NCBI RefSeq assembly: GCF_016097555.1
Contig: NC_054701.1
Location: 2,461,540-2,525,539 of the forward strand
Direction: 5' to 3'
From: Gigantopelta aegis
Lineage: Eukaryota > Mollusca > Gastropoda > Neomphalida > Peltospiridae
Length of the DNA: 64,000 nucleotides
Shown here: positions 24,759 through 39,700 of the stretch, in pieces
How the letters are laid out: the number at the start of each line of letters is the position of its first letter
How positions within the stretch are numbered: position 1 is the stretch's first letter
Notes under the pieces: generated by a model
What the model was told of the DNA's origin: nothing
Databases searched by the model: none
The model's input: the letters and a program-made list of their open reading frames with translations, nothing else
Position numbers and translations under genes: made by a program

Positions 24759-27700
24759 CTGCAAAAAGAAAGAAAACAGAGTGTTACTTAGTTTTACTTA
24801 TATATCTACAGTGATACATGAATGCATCACCCTGTGGCTGGAGACACTCTAGACTTGTAATCTTTTTAGTACAGGACAAAATCAACCATGCATGTCTCAA
24901 AACACGATTTGTAGAAATAAGCTAGCGAGTATGAGTCTTAACGATGATGAAAAATTGGAAATTACTATGGTTCATAGAAGTCTAACATAATGATGGAAAT
25001 TCTGACCAATCCTTTAGAAAGAGAAAAGAAAGTTAATGTTTGCTTTGTTTAATGGCATCACTGAAGCACATTAATATATTAATCATTGGCTACTGGATGT
25101 CAAATATTTGGTCATGTTTGACTCGAATATGGTATTAGAGACTTGTAAAGAAACCCACTGTAGTCCCATATGCTACTCTTGTATGTTAGCACTGTAGAGC
25201 ACTGGTTAGAATGGGAAAAAACAATGGGTCCGTTTTTTAACCAAGCACTATAGCATTGTAACTGTCTAGACTCTATCCCTACTAAATTCCATGCACATGC
25301 ACCTGATAATAATAATAATAATAATAATAACAAGGTGTGTTACCGTGCTTCCTGTATCTGGACCCAGAATTACGGCCTATCTGCAGCAATGTACGGTAAT
25401 AACAACAAGGTGTGTTACCTGGCTTCCTGTATCTGGACCCAGAATTACGGCCTATCTGCAGCAATGTACGGTAATAATATAAGGTGTGTTCATACCTGGC
25501 TTCCTGTATCTGGACTCGAAGCCTCTCTTTCATGGCCCCGCCTGGTGACTTCCTTTCTTTCTCTTCTAGGTCGGCGACCGTCGCTCGATAGCCGGTGATA
25601 TTGTGAAAGACTTGTGCATGCTTGTCTCCCATAGAAACAAAGTATTTCCCACTGATGTCAAATATTAATGATGATATGGATTCTGAAACAAAATTCACGA
25701 CAACATGACCATATAAGTGCACAACATGAGTAACCAATAACAGTGCACAACATGAGTAACCAATAACAGTGCACAACATGAGTAACCAATAACATGGCAC
25801 AACATGAGTAACCAATAACAGTGCACAACATGAGTAACCAATAACTCCATCCATGTTTTGAAATTAGTCGATTAATCTTTTCAGGTCTGTGCTGGGAAGA
25901 CATCATCAACTGAGCTTGTTCGTTCAGGTCTGTGCTGGGAAGACAACATCAACTGAGCTTGTTCGTTCAGGTCTGTGCTGGGAAGACAACATCAACTGAG
26001 CTTGTTCGTTCAGGTCTGTGCTGGGAAGACATCATCAACTGAGCTTGTTCGTTCAGGTCTGTGCTGGGAAGACATCATCAACTGAGCTTGTTCGTTCAGG
26101 TCTGTGCTGGGAAGACAACATCAACTGAGCTTGTTCGTTCAGGTCTGTGCTGGGAAGACATCATCAACTGAGCTTGTTCGTTCAGGTCTGTGCTGGGAAG
26201 ACATCATCAACTGAGCTTGTTCGTCACATAAAACCAATAGCAGCACAGGGGTCCACAAACGTGAAATTGTGATAGTTGCCCGGTGGGCAACCAGTAGCTG
26301 AAGTTTGGTTGCCCAACATCATCTCTTGGTTGCCCACATATTTCATAAAATGTTTTATGAATATAATTTTGAACTGTCTTTAAAATGAAACTGAAATTTA
26401 AAATGTTTTTAGTATTATCATTACTTATCAGTTTAGTTTTATTTCTTTTTTAACATTATTTATCTACAGCTCAACTTCGCTTAGGCTGAAAAAAAGTTTT
26501 TTTGGTTTAACGACACCACTGGAGCACACTGATTAATTAATCATTAGCTATTGGATGTCAAACATTTGGTAATTCTGACTCGTAGTCGTCAGAGGAAACC
26601 CACTACATTTTTCCTAATGCAGCAAGGGATCTTTTATATGCACTTTCTCACAGACAGAAAGGCACATACCACAGCCTTTGTCCGGTTGTTGTGCACTGGT
26701 TGGAAAGAGAAAAAACCCAATCAGCTGAATGGATACACAGAGGTGGTTCGATCTCGCTTGGGCTGTCACAGTCATAATACTTTGTTGAACTCCGGGCTCA
26801 TCCAGGATTAAAAATACCTGTTGCCAAAAACATTGCCAAATGGGATTTTTATTTGCCATAATGAAAATGTTTTAGCCAAAATTGTTTTGTTTAGTACTGT
26901 ATAGAGTATTTATATATGAATATGAAAATGTATCTTTTTCAGCTAATTATGTACAAACTGGAATACATCTGAATAACAAAATTATCCCCGATCAAAATCA
27001 AAGACAGCAATGGGGGTAGGGGCAGTTAATATATTACTTTGATTTTTCAGTGGGTGAGGGGAGATATGCAGAGTTGGAAGCCAATGCCCTCTGCAAACAC
27101 ACCCCAAATTCTAAGGCCTATGGCATTAATAAAAATCTGAGAGCCAATACTCTTCTTCTTTTTTTAAACAGTGCTCATTATTTCTGTAAAATAGCAATCT
27201 TTATTTTGGTATGAACTGCTTTTAATTGTATTTTAAAATAACCCATCTATTCCCCAACAATTTCGTAATTTGCGCCATTTTGTTGATTTCCGCGTAGTGT
27301 TAAATGCTTGTTGTTGATTTCAGCTTGTAAAATACTTAGCCTAAGAATGCTGACTTCACCCTATGACAACTATCCATTTACGTCAAAAGGTTTTGATTAA
27401 AAAGATAATGAATTCAAATTTTACGGTCTTTTTAAAATCTAGCTTACTTTTGAGACGTCACCTCACAGTCAACAAATTTATATAATATTTTATCTCACAA
27501 ATATCATGATTATTTTTAACTAATTGTATTCAGTGTATGTTTAACTGCAATTTGTATAAATACTGCATGTTCCTTTCCCGCGATCGCAAAATGCATGAGT
27601 GCGAAATTAACAAAGACAACAGAAATAAACAAACGAAACAGCAATTAAGTATTCATTGATGCGAACAACTATTTGGTGGTGGGGGTTTTTCTCACAAATT

Positions 27701-30700
27701 TACATCAAGATTTACTTGCGTTTAATCGTATTGTTTAATGTCTGCAACGATGTCTTTTGACACGTGCAACAGTCTCGGCTGACTGTCAAGCATGACCTAT
27801 ATGCACACTGAGAACAGCCAACGAACGTTTTCCAAACGTTCGCGAACTATGCGATTGGTTCCCGACATGGACATTGGGTTTAATGTGAAGCGCATAAACC
27901 AGTTTAGCGGACGTGTTTGTTTTGCTCGGTCTAGCTGAACTTGGCCCTAGGCTACTTGTCTTTGGCCCTGAACTAGCATGTGTATTGAAACTGACACGCA
28001 ATTTCGGTCCGTTTTCATTACTTTGGCTCAAAGACTTTACAGAATTAAAATAACATGCTACAGATTTTTTAGACTTTTCTTGCATACATGTTGCCGTTAA
28101 CATTAATAACTGTGATTATTAAAATAAGCAAACACTGTTATGCTGAATTCTTGATGACACCGCTTCTCGTTACCAGTCGCGAGATCCGTTAATATTTGGT
28201 ATTATTATTATATGTTAGGTGTCGGATAGTTTATGTAACCGATTGTTCACATCTGAAGATAGAAAATGGCTTAGCCAAATTTTTAGCTCAGAACTGGATG
28301 GTTGTTGGCATAGTTTGTGGCCTTTCACATGTCTTGTGCCCTTTTCTAATAGCCACCATTCTGAAACGTATCTGTCTGCATTGAACTCGTCAAAATCATG
28401 CACGGTGGACGCTGAGTGGATATTTATATTGCCTGTCAGTCAAGTTATCAGTTTCGATACTTTTGAATTGCCCGTGACTGTCCGAGTGTCGGGAAGTTTT
28501 GTTTTTCATTTTACTTGTTTTATGATTTTCTTGGTTGCCCGTCGGGCAACTGTTTGACAAAGAATGGTTGCCCGCAACATATTTTGGTTGTCCCGGGCGC
28601 GCGGACAACTGATTTGTGCACCCCTGCAGCACACAGTGTCATAAAATGGTTAAAAAAATGAAGCGTATATTTAACAAGCACTGAGAGAGTACTGCTAAAG
28701 AAATACATGTCCCCTACTGAACCCAACAATGTTTCATATCTCCTAAATTCAAGGGCCATAACTCTGTGAAAAGTGGGTAAACCACCATAAAAGTTAAACT
28801 TGATCAGTAACAGTACATGATAAAGGTATATACAAAATGTCATATCAGTATCTTCAAGCATTGCAAAACAAAAGTCCGGAAAACATATTTTCATATCTCC
28901 TAAGTTTAAGGGCCATACCTCTGTCACAAATGGGTAATCGCCATGAAAGTCAAACTTGATCTGTAACAGTACATGATAAAGGTATACACAAAATTTCAGG
29001 TCAATATCTCCAGGCTTTCTAAAAAGAAAACATCTGGAAAACTATATGTGGGACAGACAGACACACAGACAGAAGGACGGAGATGAAACCTACAGTCCCC
29101 TCCTGTTGGACTGGCAGAGGACTAAATAAAATATATTTAAATAATTATTATCCAAAATGCTTGTATTTTATACTGTTTGAATACTGAATAAAATTCTAGT
29201 GATCCTAAAGTTTGTGTCCTCTGATGTTAGAACATAATCATTCCTCACGAAACCCATTGGCAGTTTGTGTAAAATTAAAGTAGCATAACCGACATATGAA
29301 CAAACTGATGGTTTGTGTGAAATATAACAGCAGTAGAACACATCATAATACTATTGTAAATGTAAAGTGAATGCATTTACACAGGAACTCAGTACATGTA
29401 GAGTATTTATGCCAGACATATATCTGTGTACCTGAATGAACGTTTTCTATGACCTCCTCCTCCTTGCCGGTCAGGGCGTTACATACAGAGATGGTGGTGT
29501 CCCCGGCTATAACGATGGTGCGCGCGTCGGGCGACAACACTATCAACCTGAGACACGGGTTACTCAACGTGCCTGTGAGTAGCAGCTTCGGGTCCTGATC
29601 ATACTCGTATTTCACTGTAACATACAAACATTTCAACAGTTATACAAACATTTCAACAGTTATACAAACACTCAACAGTTATACAAACATTTCAACAGTT
29701 ATACAAACATTTCAACCATATCAACCTGACTGGGGTTACTCAACGTGCCTGTGAGTAGAAGCTTTCGATCATGATTGTACTGTATTTCACTGTATCATAC
29801 AAACATTCATAGAAACATTTCAACGCTTATGCAAACTTTTCTACATTTACGCACAACTGTTATTTAAGGATTATTCACAACATTCCATATATTCATAAGC
29901 ATACACACTATGGACTAATTGTGAGTCTATGATAAGAATGAGCATAAGAAGGCCAAAAGATCTGGTGTGGGCTTTAACATCTTCACTTACCGTCCGTGTT
30001 CCAGTATTTCCATGTCCCATCTTTAGATACAGAAACCATACTGCAAAACAGACACAGGCATTGTGAAACATTACTTCAAAGGTCTGAGACATAGACATTC
30101 ACAAGTCCAAATTTTACATTAGTTTTGATTTTCAGTTTTCAAAAATATTCTATGACAAAACAGAACTGATTACTTAGTAAGATAATATATTAATGTGTTA
30201 TGTTCATATTTAGCTATGTGACTAGACAAAAAAGAACAACGTTTTTTTAAAAATTAAAGTTGTTACTGAATGCCAGATGAAGCTTAGAACACTATGTTTG
30301 TCCATTCCTTTCTTTTGTGACCCTTATGAACGTAGAGCAATTGCTGTGCTTGGCCATCCATCCATACTGACTCCACAAAATCTTTGGTCTCATACGTTTG
30401 ATATTAGTTTTATAAACTTCTTATAGGTTTATGAATTGTTTATAGAAGCATTCATTATATAACATTTGAGACATGCTGGCTAAAACCTTCATCATGTCAA
30501 TTGTAAAAGTTAATAAGAAAACACTTGATTGGCAAACTCCGGTTATGTGTGTAAACGATCCGGAAGTGACCAGTTGTGTGTATTGTCCTTTATAAGTTAA
30601 ATTAAATTAATAATAAAATAATACCTTTCCTTTATTTACAATGATTACTTTTATAAAATAAAAGTAATCTTGTTGGAAATTAATAAATAATATTGTACTT

Positions 30701-33700
30701 TTTGAAGAAACCGTTGAAGCAGGCGTCAAGACGAGTTCTGTTTTTGGCATTGACGGGTAAGTAAGTGTTTTGATAACTTGATTTAATTTTAGATCACAAC
30801 TAAACAAATATGTCTTACTAAGTAGAAAATTAGTTGTACAAGACCTATAATATTATCTAACTGAAAATGATTATATAAATTAATATCTTAAATAATTAGA
30901 CTTTAATTTGATTGAAAACTATTTGGAACCGCCCTCACGCCATAGTAAACAACAAAATCCTGTTTTGTGCTTAGAACTCCTATGGCATGGAAATTAACTA
31001 AAATTAACATTAATTTCAATAAAATATTTTTTGTTTAACCTATTTCTGGCTCTAACAGAAATAGACGTAATTAATACAGTGATCAAAATATATATTAGGA
31101 TGTTGTGTTAATCGCGAGATAGGCTTGTGTTACTGATTTACCACATCCGTCAGTTTTTGATTTCACCCCAGGAATTATCTCCCCTCTAGTTTAATTATAA
31201 ATTCGTCTCGGGCACCTTTACGTCGCACAGAGAAGAATACAAATGTATTTATGTGAATGAATCTAGTGTTATTTATATCATTTGTTGATCTTGCTCATTT
31301 TAGTAGTGTGTTATTTATGTCAACAAAGATAATTCTTTGTTGACATGCAAAGCTTATATACTGTATAAATATCTGGCCGATCGGTGTGTGGAGCCTTTGA
31401 ACAACTAGTAGTTACACTTAGAAATATATCCGGTCACGGCAACACTACCATATAACCCACACCACCCTGAACCGGTTACAACAATATATATATAATTTGG
31501 ATATATTAATAGAGACGGTGTCACCTAAGTTGTGTTTTTCCTTGTGTGCTAAAAGTAAAGGTACGAGTGTTTCCTGAACATATATCATAGTGGGTCTATT
31601 AAATACCACATTTGTAACAATACTGACTACTTACCGACTAGAATCACTGTTAAAACTAAAGCTATGGACCCCAGCACCATGACCTTTGAGTTCAAAAGCT
31701 CTTTTAGCTTCTTTGAAGTTGCCCGACTTGTCAAACACCACCTCCCAGACTTTGATGTCAGGAGTGAAACCTGCAACAAAAACACTGAACTCTTAACAAC
31801 TCCTTTGAGACAAATGACATGCATGGATCACAAGGTGTAAATAATTTCTGACCTAAGTAAGTGAAGCTCTATTCATTGCTGTACAGACTAGCTAACAGAA
31901 GGCAAGACTACCTGATTGGCTGATGTTTATTAAGCTTGCATTCATTGTGTGTGTATGTTGATGTAGTGGTTGTGTATTCTGTCATTGTTCAATAATGAAA
32001 TGAATCAATGTTTTCACTAATAACCATGTTGCTTTGAGAAAGCATTATGTCTGAAATGTTTTTAGTTCCCATGAGCTTTTCCTCAAACAACAAGGACAAG
32101 AAGACTTTTTGGCTGAAGTCGGGAATTTGTAAACAAATTTGGAGATGTTCATTACTGCCACTTCTACAGTGTAGGTGTGGCACTAAAATGTCAAAATTAA
32201 TTTTACATACTGAGAAATCATTTATATTTGTGGGGTTAAATTAATTTTACATACTGAGAAATCATTTACATACTGAGAAATCATTTATATTTGTGGGGTT
32301 AAATTAATTTTACATACTGAGAAATCATTTATATTTGTGGGGTTAAATTAATTTTACATACTGAGAAATCCTTTATATTTGTGGGGTTAAATTAATTTTA
32401 CATACTGAGAAATCCTTTATATTTGTGGGCTTAAATGTTCGGGCTTTTGCTAACATACTGTACACATTTCGTTCAGTACTTAAATTTGTAGGTCTAAAAT
32501 GTAGTATCCTAAATTCACATCGTAGGTAAGCCTATATATATATTATATTTTTGTTATGTTTTTAAATTTGTTGACGGCTCTAGTCCATGAATTACACATA
32601 AATTAGACAACCCCGAATCAAGATGACTTCGCAGTAATGAGATAATCAGCAGAGAACTGACTCACCTGATGAAGCGACAAATCGTCCGCAGTGAGACACG
32701 GCGCCATACGAGTTGTTCATCTGATGTGTGTCGATGGCGGCCAGTAGTTCCCCCTTGATGGTCCACACATTGAGCTGCGTGTCGCGGTGACACGTCATGA
32801 TGAACTTGCCACTGCTAGAAATACCAATACTGATGATCTCCGCCGAGTGGGTCTGCTGTAGAGATAATACAACATCAAAATACAGGTTGAAATACCGCCG
32901 AGTGGGTCTACTTTAGAGATAATACAGCATCAAAATACAGGTTGAAATACCGACACTGATGATCTCGGCTGAGTGGGTCTGCTGTAGAGATAATACAGCA
33001 TCAAAACACAGGTGGAAATACCGACACTGATGATCTCGGCCGAGTGGGTCTGCTGTAGAGATAATACAGCATACAGCATCAAAACACAGGTTGGAATACC
33101 GACACTGATGATCTCGGCCGAGTGGGTCTGCTGTAGAGATAATACAGCATCAAAACACAGGTGGAAATACCGACACTGATGATCTCGGCCGAGTGGGTCT
33201 GCTGTAGAGATAATACAGCATCAAAACACAGGTGGAAATACCAACACTGATGATCTCGGCCGAGTGGGTCTGCTGTAGAGATAATACAGCATCAAAATAC
33301 AGGTTGAAATACCGCCGAGTGGGTCTGCTTTAGAGATAATACAGCATCAAAATACAGGTTGAAATACCGACACTGATGATCTCGGCCGAGTGGGTCTGCT
33401 GTAGAGATAATACAGCATCAAAACACAGGTGGAAATACCGACACTGATGAACTCGGCCGAGTGGGTCTGCTGTAGAGATAATACAGCATCAAAACACAGG
33501 TGGAAATACCGACACTGATGATCTCGGCCGAGTGGGTCTGCTGTAGAGATAATACAGCATCAAAACACAGGTGGAAATACCGACACTGATGAACTCGGCC
33601 GAGTGGGTCTGCTGTAGAGATAATACAGCATCAAAACACAGGTGGAAATACCGACACTGATGATCTCGGCCGAGTGGGTCTGCTGTAGAGATAATACAGC

Positions 33701-36700
33701 ATCAAAACACAGGTGGAAATACCGACACTGATGAACTCGGCCGAGTGGGTCTGCTGTAGAGATAATACAGCATCAAAACACAGGTGGAAATACCGACACT
33801 GATGATCTCGGCCGAGTGGGTCTGCTGTAGAGATAATACAGCATCAAAACACAGGTGGAAATACCGACACTGATGATCTCGGCCGAGTGGGTCTGCTGTA
33901 GAAATAATACAGCATCAAAACACAGGTGGAAATACCGACACTGATGATCTCGGCCGAGTGGGTCTGCTGTAGAGATAATACGCATCAAAACACAGGTGGA
34001 AATACCGACACTGATGATCTCGGCCGAGTGGGTCTGCTGTAGAGATAATACAGCATCAAAACACAGGTGGAAATACCCACTGATGATCTCGGCCGAGTGG
34101 GTCTGCTGTAGAGATAATACAGCATCAAAACACAGGTGGAAATACCGACACTGATGATCTCGGCCGAGTGGGTCTGCTGTAGAGATAATACGCATCAAAA
34201 CACAGGTGGAAATACCGACACTGATGATCTCGGCCGAGTGGGTCTGCTGTAGAGATAATACAGCATCAAAACACAGGTGGAAATACCGACACTGATGATC
34301 TCGGCCGAGTGGGTCTGCTGTAGAGATAATACAGCATCAAAACACAGGTGGAAATACCGACACTGATGATCTCGGCCGAGTGGGTCTGCTGTAGAGATAA
34401 TACAGCATCAAAACACAGGTGGAAATACCGACACTGATGATCTCGGCCGAGTGGGTCTGCTGTAGAGATAATACAGCATCAAAATACAGGTTGAAATACC
34501 GAGTGGGTCTGCTTTAGAGATAATACAGCATCAAAATACAGGTGGAAATACCGACACTGATGATCTCGGCCGAGTGGGTCTGCTGTAGAGATAATACAGC
34601 ATCAAAACACAGGTGGAAATACCGACACTGATGAACTCGGCCGAGTGGGTCTGCTGTAGAGATAACACAGCATCAAAACACAGGTGGAAATACCGACACT
34701 GATGATCTCGGCCGAGTGGGTCTGCTGTAGAGATAATACAGCATCAAAACACAGGTGGAAATACCGACACTGATGATCTCGGCCGAGTGGGTCTGCTGTA
34801 GAGATAACACAGCATCAAAACACAGGTGGAAATACCGACACTGATGAACTCGGCCGAGTGGGTCTGCTGTAGAGATAATACAGCATCAAAACACAGGTGG
34901 AAATACCGACACTGATGATCTCGGCCGAGTGGGTCTGCTGTAGAGATAACACAGCATCAAAACACAGGTGGAAATACCGACACTGATGATCTCGGCCGAG
35001 TGGGTCTGCTGTAGAGATAACACAGCATCAAAACACAGGTGGAAATACCGACACTGATGATCTCGGCCGAGTGGGTCTGCTGTAGAGATAATACAGCATC
35101 AAAACACAGGTGGAAATACCGACACTGATGATCTCGGCCGAGTGGGTCTGCTGTAGAGATAATACAGCATCAAAACACAGGTGGAAATACCGACACTGAT
35201 GATCTCGGCCGAGTGGGTCTGCTGTAGAGATAATACAGCATCAAAACACAGGTGGAAATACCGACCCGATGATCTCGGCCGAGTGGGTCTGCTGTAGAGA
35301 TAATACAGCATCAAAACACAGGTGGAAATACCGACACTGATGATCTCGGCCGAGTGGGTCTGCTGTAGAAATAATACAGCATCAAAACACAGGTGGAAAT
35401 ACCGACCCGATGATCTCGGCCGAGTGGGTCTGCTGTAGAAATAATACAACCAGGTATTCAAACAGGTATGTAGAAACCTGCTAAAATATTATTTCTAGAC
35501 TTGATATACCCCATGAAATAGAATTTGTATAAGGACAAGACAAGGAATTTTTTTTTTTTTTTTCTGCCCTGTGATCATTTGAACTAATTAAAAACTGTTT
35601 TTCTGTTATTATGGTAATGGTATATTATGTTACATTATGATGGGCAACAGGCTTTTGGTTCTGTGATTTTGCCGACATGTTACTGACATACTACCAGAAA
35701 TGATCATATGGATGAAGCATGGGGTAACTTCATTTTAATTTCGTTTCAAATTATACAAAACATGCATTTTTTAATATGAAATGTAGAAAAAATCAAGAAA
35801 AAAAATTGGTTGGATGTACTATTTTAGTATTATTGTCATGTTTTACAATATAAGTGCTAAAGCAATACATGGGTCAAAAACATTTTCATATATCCTTAGT
35901 TCAAGGGTCATAACCCTGTAAAAACGGATAAATCACCATCAAGGAAGGAAATGGTTTATTTAACGATGCACTCAACACATTTTATTTACAGTTATATGGC
36001 GTCGGACATATGGTTAAGGACCACACATATATTGAGGGAGGAAATCCACTGTCGCCACTTCATGGGCTACTTTTTTTTATTAGCAGCAAGGGATCTTTTA
36101 TATGCACCATCCCATAGATAGGATAGCACATACCACGGCCTTTGATGTACCAGTCATGGTGTACTGGCTGGAGTGAGAAATAGCCCAATGGGCCTAGTGA
36201 CGGGGATCGATCCCAAACTGACCGTGCACCAAGCGAATGCTTTACCACTGGGCTTTGTCTTGCCCCCAAAATCACCATGAAAGTCAAACTTAATCTGTAA
36301 CAGTAAATGATAAAGCTTTATAACAAATGTCAGTCCACTATCTTGAGGCACCGTGAAAAAGAGATTTGGAATTTTTTATATATTTATATATAAAATCATA
36401 AGTTCCAGGGCCATAACTCTGTCAAAAATGGGTAAATCACCATAAAAGTCAAACTTGATCAAGAACATGATAAAGCTATATACAAAATGTCTGCTCAAAA
36501 GCAAAAAAAAGTCCTGAAAACTAATTATTTCAAATATCTTAAGTTCAAGGGCCATAATTCTGTCAAAAATAGGTACATCCTCATTGATCGATAAAGCTAT
36601 ACACAAAATTTCAGCTTAGTATCTTGCGGAATTGTGAAAAATAAGTCCGGAAAACTATATGTGGGACAGACAGACAAACAGTCAGACAGCAGGATGGAAA

Positions 36701-39700
36701 CCAAAATAGTTGGACCATAAGGCTACTAAGAAACAAACAACCCTTCTATTATTAAATAAAGAAAAAACCCATTTTACTGCCATGTATAAGCCATGTTAAC
36801 TTCTTCCTAAGAAATATTGGGATGAAAATGTTTGTAGCACGACTAGATTACCTTTGGGAAATCAAAAGATGCTGCCAGTGTCACATTGCCTGTGTCTTCC
36901 TTCTTTCCTATTCGGAATATTCGAATCGTGTTCTCATTGAACAGACATGTCAAAAATGCCCTGGAAAAAGAACAAGACACAGAATTTTATATAAAATATT
37001 ATGACGCATCTTATTCTACTATATACTAAAAAACAAGAGACCCATGGTTAAAAAACCCCCACATATCTAACACTTTAAAATGCTGCAAAGTAATGTTCAA
37101 TAAAGTTATAGTAGTTTGTTATGTGCTATTCTACTGTGAGAATTGTGCAAAAACCAGACTTGTTGGTGAAAAAGGGAAGGAATAGTTTTATGACAGCACC
37201 CGTCTCCTCACTTCCTAGACCAAATGTTACACTCTTACTAGCTATAGTTTTAAATGTGCTGGAGTGTCGATAAATATATCTTTCATTAATCAAGATATGC
37301 TGAAGAAATGTGTTAAATATAAATGATTTAATTTTAATTTTAAGTACTAATTCTCACAGTGGATTCAGCAGCAGGCAGTAAAACAAGCTCTCTCTATTAA
37401 ACATGACAGCTAGTAGTTCCCCTATATCACTGACAGCTAGTAGTTCCCCTATATCACTGACAGCTAGTAGTTCGTATCTGTTAAATTTATTGGAAATTAT
37501 AAAACTATTTATAGTAATGTTGTCCCCTATATCACTGACAGCTAGTAGTTCGTATCTGTTAAATTTATTGGAAATTATAAAACTATTTATAGTAATGTTG
37601 TCCCCTATATCACTGACAGCTAGTAGTTCGTATCTGTTAAATTTATTGGAAATTATAAAACTATTTATAGTTATGTTGTCCCCTATATCACTGACAGGTA
37701 GTAATTTTTTTCAAAGATCTCTACAATCATGGTTGATAAAATTGACAGTAACTAAAGTAAATAAAACGTGACTTACTTGGAATCTGGACTAAAAGAAACT
37801 TTTGTAGCATGATCCAACTCTACAGTACCTCGAATAAATCTAAATATTAAAAATAAAAGTATATAAGTCACTATTTAACAGATTTTAGGTGCACTAAAAA
37901 CAAATTAATCTAAACCAATCTGATGTAATTAAACAGCTTTCCTCACCCACTGAAAGCACATTGATAATTATTGAATATTGTACTATTGTATTTCCAGTTG
38001 TCACAGTAACAAAATTAAGGAAACTTGGGTTTAAATTGTAATGTTCAGCATATTTAGCAAGCTTCTTGATGGTTGTTTAATTATAAGACACTTAAACCTT
38101 CAACAATGCTATCATATCACAAATAATTTTTCGTGCAAAATAATTCCTTATTGTTTTAATTAACGTAAAAATGTCAAAAACCAAACTAAAGAATACATTT
38201 ACCTCAATTCTTTTAGCTCAACATCATGTCGCTAGAAAATTAAACATCACATTCCTTAAGAAAGATATTGAAATTATTTAACATTTATTATCTAGTAAAT
38301 ATATATATTTTTTAATCCTACTTTAGCCAGTGACAGAACTTACTTGTGTTCTTTCTGTGGAAATTCCTTCACACTCCAAAGCATTAATGATCTATCTGTA
38401 AACATATATTACTCACAAGTTAACTGCAAAAGCAATCAAAGCAGTAAATTTTAAAGTGTTATAATACAAATGATTTGCATGTATATATAGGAATAAATTA
38501 AAACTATATAATATATTTATTCTAATTCTATACATATTTTTCAACCTATTTTCATGCTTATATCCAATTACAGTTCAAGCACACTGTCCTGGAAACACAC
38601 CTCAGCTATCTGGGCTGTCTGTCCAGGACAGTGAGTTAGTTGTTAGTACCTACCAGCCTATAGTCCGATGGCTTAATCACTGTGCCACCGAGGCCAGTTC
38701 AATACATATGTGAGAATTAATATGACTGGATCTGTAATAAAATTTTAGGTTGCAAAATCTGCAATACACTGGCTGCAAATTTTCCTTACAACATACTGTA
38801 CGTTACATGTTAAGTGCTCATTTTGCATTTTGCACAAACCAGTGGTTTACCACGTGAACATACTCTATGTTATTGCCTACCACTGTTCTTGTTATTATCG
38901 CTAGTTAATATGTAGACAAAACACTTTTAGTTCTGACTATGCATGATGCATAAAACAAATTTGAAGAGAAATCCATAACTACTATTGCCATGCCCAACAG
39001 CTAGTGAAAACAAAAGAAGTCAAATGTTGTAGTTAAGTTGATTTTGTAAATATGAATATCCTGCCCCCACCCCAACCCCCCAATGTTAGTGTTTTTAACC
39101 TCTATCTCCCCCTTTAGGTGACATACCTGATTATTACTATTATTTAGTAAAATTGTATTAACTTAGAGTAAAGTAGGGTTATTGAATTTTTAATCGTGAC
39201 TAGTAATTTTTTTTAAATCACATGGTAATTAGTGGATTTTATAAAAATTGTAGAAGCCCTGAATATCTGTTTTAACTATTTAAATATTTACTTACCTTCT
39301 GCTGCCGTTAAAAAATATTTTCCGTTTGGACTGAAGTCAGCAGACAGAATGTTAGCTCCATGGCCCTTCAGCGTGCAGCACAGCCAGGGGTGACTCAGGG
39401 GCACATGGGCGGTCTTCTTGCTGCGAACATTGGCACGACTTCGTTTCGAGCCTTTCTCACTAATCTTTTCACTTTTCTTAACCTGCTGATCATTTTCTAA
39501 AAATAACAATAACAATAACTCAGCCATCATGGGCAGTGTTATTATTATAACACTCTTAGCTCTCAGGTATGGACCCAATATTGTGGGATGGAAAAAGTTT
39601 GTTTATTCACTTAATAATCACCCAAATATCACAACACAAGAAGAATGCCACTGGTTCTGGTCAAACATATTGTTTGTCAAAAGAGGATACAGATATTTAC

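Noticed and set aside
33773-35461. Minus-strand frames of 141 and 120 codons
   Set aside because: They are the 71 bp array read through three frames in turn; no gene outside the copied exon 6 start.
37403-37771. 122-codon frame in TBL2 intron 4
   Set aside because: A 78 bp repeat in phase; no domain and the wrong strand for the gene.
38205-38233. A possible 29 nt TBL2 micro-exon between exons 3 and 4 (tttctag|CGACATG ... TTGAG|GTAAAT)
   Set aside because: Its inclusion breaks the frame, while skipping it joins exon 3 to exon 4 in phase and gives EHKFIRGTVELDH, matching the human EHRSMRANVELDH.
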